From: Callaeas wilsoni
Taxonomy: Eukaryota; Chordata; Aves; Passeriformes; Callaeidae
Length of the DNA: 64,000 nucleotides
Assembly (NCBI GenBank): GCA_013398955.1
Contig: VWPU01008478.1
Location: forward strand, 1-64,000
Direction of reading: 5' to 3'
Positions 54,093-64,000 of this stretch are shown one piece after another. Numbering within the stretch: the first letter of the stretch is position 1; each line of letters opens with the position of its first letter. The notes under the pieces were generated by a model. The model was not told the origin of the DNA, ran no database searches, and saw nothing but the letters and a program-made list of their open reading frames with translations. The position numbers were made by a program, and so were the translations under genes.

Positions 54093-57052
54093 AGCTTTGG
54101 GGTGAGCAGACCCCATCCTTCCCCACCCCAACAGATGAGAGCACCTCAGTGCTGTGCTCTGAATTCCAGCCAGCACTGATTTGCTGCCAGAGACACAAAC
54201 TGTGGGGATGTGGGGGAAAAGCATCAGGAATCTTTATTTGGACTGTTCCAGGCCATGTTCCTGGTCGAGCTGCCCATTCCCAGAGCTCTCCTGAAATCCC
54301 TCAAACCAGATTTTCTGTCCTGGCTGCAGGAGCAGGCCGTGTGTTCGCAGGGTCTGCCCTACGCTGCAATGGCATTAGGGGATTTGGGGGAACGGGGCAT
54401 CTCCTCTTTCCTTGCTGGGTGAGCTGGACACGTGTGGCTGGGATTTATAACCACCAAAATCCCCAAAACTCCCAGTGCTCTGGGAGAGGAGTTCCTGGCC
54501 ACAGCCCTGGGAATGAAGGAACCTTGGGGCTGGAGGACCCTGGTGTGTGACTTCCCCCGGAGGACTCTGCTTTCCCTCAGGGTGAGCCCCCAAAGGTGTT
54601 CCCCAGAACCCTCCTGGGGCTGGCAGCAAATCCCCGGGGACTCTGGAACGGGATAACTTGGCAGGAAAAAGCCCACCAAAGGGAATGTGGGATGGGTTGG
54701 AGGCTCTGCTGCTCAGGACACAGGGAGGCTGCGAGCAGCACAGGGAGCTTTTCGTGTGGGTTTATGGACTCATTGGGAACATCAGCGGTGCTGCTACCCG
54801 AGCTCCCGCGCTCCCCGAGTGCCCAGCCAGGCCCGTGGGTGACGGGACGTGGTTCAGTGCTGGATCTCTGAGGCACCAACTGGCATTTTCCCCTGGGAAG
54901 GGCTCCAGGTCAGGCAGGAAGGGAAGAGCAGCGAGCCTGGCCCCAGCAGAGAGCTCCAGAGGAGTCCGCTAACAGAGCATTGTTCTGCTGGGCTTTTTTC
55001 CCTTTAAAGAGAGATTTAATTGCATGTGAATTAAGGTTTTTTCCGCCGGATTACTGCTGTCAGCGGATTTCATAAACCACGACCTCTGCCCTGCACCCCC
55101 TCCCCGAGGCTGGCACAAACCCCAGGCTGCTTAACCATGACATAATTGTCACTGTCCCTGCGCTGTGACTGCCTCTGGCACTGCTGCCACTTGGAAATGT
55201 CACACGCTGCCACCACAGGCCCCGCATCATCTCAGGATCTCCACAGGATGGGCTCTGCTTGCTGAAAACCCTTCAGAGCCTCGTGTGCCTGTGCATCAGC
55301 GCCTAAACCCCCTCTGAGGCGGCTCCAGAGCTCAGAGTCCTTCAAAAAGAATTCAGAATGGGCCCTCTCCTCATAAACAATTAGAAATAAAAATCTTCCA
55401 AGTGCTCTGGAGTTGGCAATAATCCCATTTCCACGTGACTCGGGGTGGGACGGTGACAACCCACGGGGACAGCCAAGGAGCGAGAGAGGCGAGAGTTCTG
55501 CAGAGGCGAGAAAACCCACTTGGAATTTTATCTTTTCCCCCTTTATTTCTTGTTCTGTCAGAGGATTGGGTCAAAGCTGGTGCTTTGCTGCTGTTCCCCT
55601 GGCAGCTTCCCTTCTGCCCAGCTGCCCACAGGAGTTTTTGGGGTTTTATGACAACGTTTTGGGTGTGGTGGCAGTGCCTCTCTAGAAGTCAATGATGAGG
55701 AGACCTTTTCAGGTTTCTATTCTGGCTGGGCCAGGATGGCTGGATCTCCCTCTCTGCCCCCTCTGCCTCCCCAGGCCTTTTGCTCAGGAATGTTTGCTCC
55801 TTTCTGGTTTTTCTGCTCCTGGAAATTTTCCTTTCAGGTTGATTTTTTGCAGTGTTTCCTTTGCTGTCCAGCTCTGATAAAAGTGTCCTTCCAGTCCTCC
55901 TGTGCCACCTTGGACACTCTGGGGATGGAAATGTCACAGCTCCTGTGCCGTGTTCCCATTCCCTTTCTTTGTCTTCTCTTTCTTTTTCCTTGCTTTTTAA
56001 CTCCGTTTTTTCCCCCCCCACCTCCACTCATGGCTTTTTCCCTCCTCTTTTCAAGTGGCATTTTCAGAGTATCCCTAAAATTAATCAGTGCCAAAAAGGC
56101 CACTTTACAGGGTGGGTTTGCTTATGGGTGCAGAAGGGATGCACTGTCAGGGGGTTGAAGCTTTGGGTTGAAAGGCAGCGGGTTTGGGTCTGAGTTTATA
56201 AACTTTAACAGTGACCTGAGGCTGTGCCTCGATGAATCTGAACCAGGTGAATCTCCCTGGTGTGTTGCACTGCTCAGCCCTGGGATAAATCTGCCTTTCC
56301 AGGGCTGTTTCAGGGAGCTGCTGCGAATGCCAAAGGTTGTGTTTGAATGAGTGTCCAGTTAAAATGTTTTATCGGCGCTGGTGGCCACGGCGGCGTTTCT
56401 GCAAGCTCTGGCAAACACAGGCAGCGCTGGGGTTTGCTCTTTGTTTAACCTGGAGGGCGTCCTGAGGAATCCACAGTCAGCGTCTCGGGGAAGCTCTGGC
56501 AGTAAAATGTTCCGAAAATGGGGAATTTGGCGATTTATGGCAATATTTTCATAGGGCGTTTGTCAGGTTTACCTCGTGGCAGGCCGAGTGTTTGAGTTAT
56601 CAATGGAAGCGGTGCCAGGGTTGATTTTTGTGCTGATGGGCTGTAAAATCTCCCTTTGCTGAGGCACAGAAAGCCTCTGCAAACAGGAGTCTCCAGCCCT
56701 GGTGTCCAGGTGGTTCTTAGGCTAAAGCTCCTGGGCCGGAGCAGAGGAATTATTTATGGTCAGAGGGAACAAAACCTTTCCTTACCCATTCCCAGGCTCA
56801 GCGTGGGATTGTCGGGCTGCATGTGCAGGGCCAGGAGCTGGGCTCTGCTCCCGGGGGTCCCTCAGCTCAGGACATCCCACGATAAAATCCCACCTTGGAA
56901 TATCGGTCCCGTTGAGACATTTCCGTTCTGGTTTCAGGCCGTGCCGGCACTGCTGCTCCCAGGAATCCTTTCCGAGCAGGGCTGGGCTTTCCTCGGGAGG
57001 AGCAGGAGAGGCTTTCAGTGGCTGCAGTGAGCACTCAGGTGAAGCCCCTCAG
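54093..57052. other. Intronic sequence, no gene recognised
   Basis: GC-moderate DNA with many competing frames of up to 140 codons and pyrimidine-rich stretches at 55950-56050. No exon with splice sites and domain was found. Confidence 0.38.
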
Positions 57053-57114
57053 CAGACGCCGGTCCTTTCCCAGAGGGACAGACCCCGGTCCTTTCCCAGA
57101 GGGACAGACCCCGG

Positions 57115-57465
57115 TGTGGATGCTGAAATGCTGTTNNNNNNNNNNNNNNNNNNNNNNNNNNNNNNNNNNNNNNNNNNNNNNNNNNNNNNNNNNNNNNNNN
57201 NNNNNNNNNNNNNNNNNNNNNNNNNNNNNNNNNNNNNNNNNNNNNNNNNNNATCTGGTATCACCTCGTGTACATTATATTAGGAAAAAACATTTCTAAGT
57301 GGGTGTCTGAGACTGTGACCAATCACCCTAGGAGAAGTGTGAGCACTGTTCAATGGCTTTATGGAACTAGAATATATAAATGGGATTGTAAATTTAATAA
57401 ATAATTCATTCCTCGCTCTGACTCCTGCCTCGCTGCATCTGTGAACCCCTGCTTGGAAGCCCACA
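57115..57465 (+). mobile_element. Solo LTR, family C, copy 2, with internal assembly gap
   Basis: Starts TGTGGATGCTGAAATGCTG and ends AAGCCCACA, flanked by CCCCGG at 57109-57114 and 57466-57471, a perfect 6-bp target-site duplication. TATA-like AATATATAAA lies at 57371-57380 and AATAAA at 57396-57401. It is the same family as 31723-32063 in opposite orientation. The other copy predicts about 100 bp of LTR sequence where 116 N are placed. Confidence 0.92.
57136..57251. other. Assembly gap (116 N)
   Basis: The gap lies wholly within the family C LTR. The flanking LTR sequence on both sides is continuous with the other copy, so the missing bases are most likely ordinary LTR sequence and not an unseen gene. 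Confidence 0.98.
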
Positions 57466-57499
57466 CCCCGGTCCTTTCCCAGAGGGACAGACCCCGTCC

Positions 57500-58030
57500 C
57501 ATTTCCCGATTCTGGAGTTACGAGGAAGAGGAAAGGCAGTCACAGCCCGGGCTGGACGCGCAGGGGCTGGAACCACCCAGGGCTCGTAGAGCTGCAGGTC
57601 CAGAGCTCGGGAGCAGCCTCAGGGCTTTGCCAGGGCTCCGTGGCTCTTCCTGCAGCACTTCCAGTGGGGCTGGATCTGGAATTGTGTGCAGGCTGTGCCG
57701 GGAAAGGCACGAAGGAAGGCCGTCCCTGTTCCTCACCCGCGATCGGGCAGTGGAGGCCCTGGCGGCTCCTGGGCTGCTGCATGTGGTGGAGCTGGGCCGG
57801 GCAGGCTGAGCCACTGAGCTGGAGGGGACCCTGACAGGCCCGCGGAGTGCTGAGGCTCGAGGTTTTGAGGGTTTTTTTGCTGTTTTACATAAAAGGGGAA
57901 TGAAGGGATAAAGGCGTTTAACAATCCCTGAGAAGGGCAGGCTGTGTCCTGCAGCAGAACGTTCCCTGGGGATGAGCTCAGCGTTGGGCCCAGCCCTGAA
58001 AATCCCAACTCCTGCAGCTGCTCTGGCCTT
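57500..58030. other. Intronic sequence, no gene recognised
   Basis: GC-rich with frames of 80-122 codons on both strands and no recognisable product. Confidence 0.38.
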
Positions 58031-58035
58031 GAACT

Positions 58036-58702
58036 TGTGGGAACTTCTCGGTTGGTTTGGACGGTCGGGATGGCTACAGAGGAGAGATCTCCGAGGTTGG
58101 GTCTCAGAGTGTGGAGTTTATTTATGAAGGGTGTGGGTACAGTGGCCCTGCTTGGAGCTGCCAGCCGCAGCTCGGAGCAGGCCAGAAAAGTGAGAGAGCA
58201 AGAGAAGCAAAGGTAAGAGCAAGAGAGAGTAAGGGCAAGGGGAAGTAGAGGAAGAATGAAAAGGAGAGGGAACAGAGAGAAAAGAGCGCGAGGTTCTCAT
58301 TTATAATACAATAAATCTTCTTCTGTGTTGACTATTCTAATTTCCATTAACCAATCTAGTCCAAGATACAAATCCTATAGCATTTCCATACAGCCTATAA
58401 GAATTGTTCCATTACCATGCTGCGTTACATTTTAAACTCCAGAAACTCCTCTCTGGACCCCTGCTGCCAAGCCAGTAGGGTCTGCTCTGACCCTTGGAGC
58501 TGTCTGCAGGCAGAGGGGATTGTTCAACAGAGAGGGGATTACCTTCTGCCGGCCATCCCATTGTTTTCCAGTTGTTCAGTAACTAAGGCTGGGTATCCCA
58601 AAGCTTGCTTTCATTTCAATCTCACTTACAGTTTCCATATTCTCAGCATCTTTTGCCAGGCAATCATATTTATGAGGCTTTCCTGTTTCATCTTCCCCAA
58701 CA
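58036..58702 (-). mobile_element. Solo LTR, family B (~660 bp), copy 3
   Basis: Minus-strand copy with right edge TGTTGGGGAAGATG and left edge GTTCCCACA. The target duplication GAACT occurs at 58031-58035 and 58703-58707 (perfect, 5 bp). The 5-bp duplication is shared with copy 2 (GTAAT). It is closely similar to copy 1 at 16038-16693 over the full length, with small indels in the purine-rich part (58190-58280). The AATAAA signal is near + position 58120. No internal sequence. Confidence 0.93.
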
Positions 58703-58707
58703 GAACT

Positions 58708-58860
58708 CTTGGTTTTGTTGTTATTTTTTCTCTCTGTCTCCATGTTCCCATTCAAAGCAGTGATGTTGTGGGAGGAACGAGGAGGATGAACACAGCTCTG
58801 AATGCAGAACTAATTATTGTCCTTAGAGGAGATAAAAAGGAAAATCGAGTGCTTGTCCAG
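58708..58860. other. Intronic sequence, no gene recognised
   Basis: Short unique stretch between the LTR target site and the AT-rich block. Nothing supported. Confidence 0.4.
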
Positions 58861-59290
58861 GCCCCTTTTATCTGTACCAGGAGCCAATTACTTAATTCAA
58901 GATGAAATTGAGTCTGGGCAGCAGCAGAACAGTGAAAAGCTGCCCTGGTAGCATCTGGTCCGAAAACTCACCTCTGGATCTGGATCCATTTCCTCCTCAT
59001 TACTCTGAGAGGATATTTGGCACGTACAAATTAAAACCAATTAAAACACTTGTTGACCTCCTAAATTGTTATTTATTCATAACAATTTAAATTGCTGTCG
59101 CTTGTAATTTAACTAATAATTTCATTTTAAATACTTGAAATAATCATGGAACTTAATTTAAAGCTGAATAATGTCTGTAGGAATAAATTGCATGAAACAG
59201 TGGTTTCATCAATAATATGTGAAAAGTCAATCAATATTTAGGTTTCAGAGCTCTGTTAATGGATGGTGATATTAAAAAAAAATAACAACC
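58861..59290. other. AT-rich unique block, candidate conserved noncoding element
   Basis: About 430 bp of AT-rich, high-complexity DNA with CTTGTAATTTAACTAATAAT near 59101, AATAATCATGGAACTTAA near 59140, and GTCAATCAATATTTAGG near 59227 (a PBX/forkhead-like combination). No frame of note. A strong compositional contrast to both sides. Enhancer role is inferred. Confidence 0.33.
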
Positions 59291-61494
59291 CTCTTGAAGA
59301 ACTGAGATTTCCTCCTGGTCTGCAGCCCTGTGACAGAGCTCTGGCAGGGAAGCTCTGTCAGAAGCCTGGAAACAAAGTCCTTGATTTTACATCTTTGAGG
59401 CACAAAAGCATCTTCAATATGAAAGGATCAAATAAGGGAGAAATTCCAGAGGCAGTGGGAAAGAATTTGCCGATAAAAATGCACCTCGTGGAGGGTTTGT
59501 GTTTCTAACCCAGCGTGGATTTCGCTGGAGCCCCCTCGGTGCATCCCAGGGCGGGCTCTGAGGGAGCAGCAGGGCTGGGGTGGGCAAGGAGGGAATCACA
59601 AACTGCATTTTTTCCCTGTTCCACCTGGATTTTGAGAAAGGTGAGGTGGGAAGTGACAGAAGCGGTGGCTGTGGCACTGAGGTGCTTTGGAGGGGGCTGA
59701 GTTTGTCACACCTGTGCAGCATCAGCAGCTCCTGCTTTTTCCTTTTGTGATTTGTGGAAACTCTCGGTCTCGCCCCTTTTCCAGGAGAGTTAACTGGAAG
59801 CCAAGACCTTCTGGGAACCATGGAATGCTGGTTTGCAGTCAGCTGTGAAAATCTAATGTCTGTAAAATGGTGTCGGGGGGTGGGATCCTTAACTGGTTCC
59901 ATAAAGCTGCCGTCCAGTTTATCCCTTTCTGTCAGGGTCCAGAACCAGCCCTTCCGGAGGTGTTGCTGTGAAATCGGAGTGGAATTCCCGTGGGAGCCGG
60001 AGCGTGGCAGGGGTGAGAAGGCGGCGACCAGTCCAGGCAGGAATTTTGCGGAAGGCTCAGCCCCCAAACCGGGCAGGGCTCTGCAGTGCCCCTCCAGTGA
60101 AGCCAAGCAAGGATGGAATTGTGGCCTGGGGTCCCCGGGGTGACAGAGGCTGTGCAGAGAGGAGGGTGCTTCCCCCCAAACTGCCGAAATCCCTGGACTG
60201 CTCTCGGATGTCTTCCAAGGAAATACCATGGGATAACGATCTTCGTTTTCCTGCTCGCCAGGCTGGGTTTGCTCCTGGCAAAGCCTGGTGGCAGCAGCTG
60301 GGTTTGTGCTTCCCCACCGAGGCCATCCCCCTTTTTGGTGTGTTTTTTATTTTTCTGTAAAACACCTTGCATGTTTGCATTCCTACCATTACTGTCTCCC
60401 TGCTGTCCCTGGGGTTTCCCTGTCCTTGTGCTCTGTTGTGGCTGCAGCGGAGCTTTTCCCTTCCCTTTGTCCCCACCGAAAGTGAATTATCAGGTCAGCG
60501 CCGCAGCCCGTGAGAAATGGCCTGGAAAACAACTTAAAGAGCAGATCAGCTGAGTTTATTTGATGCATTTGGATTCCTGAATACATCCCGGAGGAATTGC
60601 TCTTACCTGGGTCAGGGGTTTCTCAGCAAGCAGCGATTTCCAGTTCATTTAAACCCTTGGCTTTGCCTCCTGCAGCAGTCACTTGTTTGTGGTGAGGAGA
60701 TCGGAGTCTGCTTGAGGTGCCTCTCGATTTTTGAGTGTCTGTTCCTGCCTTTGTCCCTCTGCCAATTGTCCAGGCCAGAAGCAGAGAGCAAACGGAGAGG
60801 GATAATTCCATATACACAGGGATTTGGGAAGTCTGGTTCAGTGACTGGAGAGCCCAGTAATCCACGTGCTCCAGATAAAGCTGCTTTTTTTTTTTTTCTT
60901 CTATAATTGGAATACAACTGAAATCTCTCTGCCTCTCTCTCCCGGGTCATCAGGTCCCTGGGGTGCAGTGACAGATTTTACTCCTGATGTCCTGGCACAG
61001 GCGTTTTGGCACGGGCTGGGTGTTGCTATGATGTTCCTGCCCCTCCTATCCCAAATGTCCAAGGTTTTAACCTCGGGTTCTCTGTGCATCCTCTGCTGGT
61101 GACCCCTCAGCGCTGATTACCCAGCATTGTCACCTGGATGTCACCTGTAAAACTGGGGCTGGCTGAAGGGGAAGTTGAAGGACAGGTACACACAAATCCA
61201 ACCACAATTCCAAGGTGCTTGGGATGAACTTGCAGTGGTTTGATGCACAATGACCAAAAGCATCCCTGGCTGCCAGGCTGGCAGCAGACAGAGCTCAGCT
61301 GGAGTGGAGTTCATGAAGGAAGAGCTAGTTTAGTGCTCAGGCAGCAAATCTGGGCTGAAATTCCAGCGAGGTGAAAATCCCCAACCCGTGGCCCTGAGGA
61401 GGATGCAGGACTCGGGCTGTGAGACCACGGGGCTGAGCAGCTCCCCAGCTCCCGAACGCTGGGAGGGTTTTGGTGCTCTAAACCAGGAGCTGCC
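59291..61494. other. Intronic sequence, no gene recognised
   Basis: Mostly GC-moderate. It includes a non-repetitive 271-codon frame on the minus strand (59414-60229) without recognisable domain or splice borders. Poly-T lies at 60884-60897. No supported gene. Confidence 0.35.
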
Positions 61495-61856
61495 GTGTGG
61501 TTATTGCACCATGGTCAGTGCACCTCCCCAGCCCTGTGGTTATCAAACCTCCCCTTCCCAGCCCCGTGGTTATCAAACCTCCCCAGCCCCGTGGTCACTG
61601 CACTTCCCCAGCCCTGTGGTTATTGCCTATCCCCAGCCCCGTGGTCACTGCACCTCCCCAGCCCCGTGGTTATCAAATCTCCCCTCCCCAGCCCCGTGGT
61701 CACTGCATCTCCCCAGCCCTGTGGCTATTGCCTCTCCCCAGCCCCGTGGTTATCAAATCTCCCCTCCCCAGCCCCGTGGTCACTGCACTTCCCCAGCCCT
61801 GTGGTTATTGCCTATCCCCAGCCCCGTGGTCACTGCACCTCCCCAGCCCCGTGGGC
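61495..61856. repeat. Minisatellite, ~27-bp unit with higher-order pattern
   Basis: CTCCCCAGCCC(T/C)GTGGTTAT or GTGGTCACTGCA modules repeat about 13 times. Two larger blocks of several modules are nearly identical (about 61600-61700 and 61770-61850), so amplification has copied groups of units. Pro/Ser/Leu/His-rich frames here are artefacts. Confidence 0.92.
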
Positions 61857-62039
61857 TCCTGACCGCTCATTCCTTGCGCCAGGTGAGAGCCCTGTGCTCA
61901 GGTAACGCTGCTGTGGCACCGCACCGGCTGTTTCCTGCTGCACTGAGCAGCAGCCCTGGAATACCAATGATATTTATGAGGAGTTGGGAGCTCTTCCCCC
62001 GACACCTCGGGGACGACGGCGCCGCAGCACCGGGTTCTT
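61857..62039. other. Intronic sequence, no gene recognised
   Basis: GC-moderate link between the minisatellite and the AT-rich block. Confidence 0.4.
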
Positions 62040-62400
62040 TGTAAACTCTTTAATGGCAACAATTTTCTAAATCAAAGCAATCTGCACTTCCCCATTTACA
62101 ATTTCATTTCCAAGCGCTAAAGCCTCATAAAAGGGTTTACAACACGGAATCTTTGGCTGCTGTGAAGTTATCCAGCAGTGGTGCAATGGCATTATCTTCA
62201 GTGGAGTATTTTATCTTTAAAATTATAAGGATTTGTTCTGCTCTCTTTTATGCAGAAATAGAATGCTAACAGATGCAAAGTTTATTTTTAAACTTGGCTA
62301 GGGGCTGAAAAAGCACATTTAGTGGAGGTGTCATTTGGTGCTCTGAATATATTTTAGACTTTAATAGTAAAATGTTTCAAAAAATTCCAGAGCTGATCCT
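62040..62400. other. AT-rich unique block, candidate conserved noncoding element
   Basis: High-complexity AT-rich DNA with ACAATTTTCTAAATCAAAGC near 62060, CAATGGCATTATCTTC near 62184, TTTATCTTTAAAATTATAAG near 62211 and ATATATTTTAGAC near 62347. No frame. It looks like a typical noncoding regulatory island. Conservation untested. Confidence 0.33.

Positions 62401-64000
<1,600 letters not shown>

Larger units (their letters stand above)
57059..57499. repeat. 26-bp tandem repeat interrupted by an LTR
   Basis: GGTCCTTTCCCAGAGGGACA occurs at 57061 and 57087, and once more at 57470 after the LTR, each followed by GACCCC. Two units lie left of the LTR at 57115-57465 and one on the right. With the CCCCGG target duplication removed, the three units form one short array, so the LTR inserted into a pre-existing tandem repeat. 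Confidence 0.88.

Noticed and set aside
53909..54224. Hydrophobic Phe/Gly/Trp-rich minus-strand frames resembling a membrane protein
   Set aside because: Translation of the A/C-rich low-complexity tract at 53970-54092.
56756..57404. Open frames continuing through a run of X
   Set aside because: They cross the 116-N gap inside an LTR. The apparent length is an artefact of undefined bases.

Overview
This window is vertebrate nuclear DNA, almost certainly avian and probably from a songbird-like genome. The evidence is a 3'-end fragment of a CR1-type LINE, compact solo retroviral LTRs of several families with clear target-site duplications, and a GC-rich background with at least fifteen minisatellite arrays, as seen on bird microchromosomes. 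No bacterial, plasmid or phage organisation is present: no operons, no dense coding and no ribosome-binding sites. The avian assignment is inference from repeat style. I could run no database search.

Layout. Positions 1-37450 hold no protein gene that I can support. They contain unique GC-rich DNA, AT-rich unique blocks that look like candidate conserved noncoding elements, CpG-rich patches without a recognisable exon (about 3085-3520 and 21245-21860), tandem repeats (73-bp, 62-bp, 33/165-bp and 97-bp units among others) and retroviral LTR remnants. The densest remnant cluster is 15573-19304: two copies of a ~270-bp LTR, one with its polypurine tract and a stub of internal sequence, plus two inverted copies of a ~660-bp LTR. 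A 341-bp solo LTR lies at 31723-32063.

The one supported gene start is on the + strand at about 37500-37902. A CpG-island promoter with an inverted CCAAT box and a GC box is followed by a GC-rich 5' leader and a first coding exon at 37824-37902. The exon encodes a basic-hydrophobic signal peptide of 26 codons and ends at a strong phase-1 splice donor. The rest of the window (37903-64000) is most simply read as the first part of a long intron 1 of this secreted or membrane protein. The N-terminal pattern and phase faintly resemble an UNC5-type netrin receptor (UNC5D is the best guess), but 26 residues cannot settle it. A 44-bp minisatellite (36898-37450) abuts the promoter.

Positions 37903-64000 contain further minisatellites (63-, 141-, 71-, 27- and 9-bp units), a 385-bp solo LTR at 48844-49228, a probable LTR at 52256-52781, a 351-bp LTR at 57115-57465 inserted into a 26-bp tandem repeat and holding a 116-base assembly gap, a third copy of the ~660-bp LTR at 58036-58702, and several AT-rich candidate regulatory blocks.

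Most long open frames here follow GC-rich sequence or tandem repeats whose unit length is a multiple of three, and I do not call them genes. I found no previously undescribed molecular system. The points most worth a second look are the promoter-proximal repeat array, an in-frame upstream AUG, the inverted LTR pair, the purine-only higher-order repeat and the candidate enhancer blocks.
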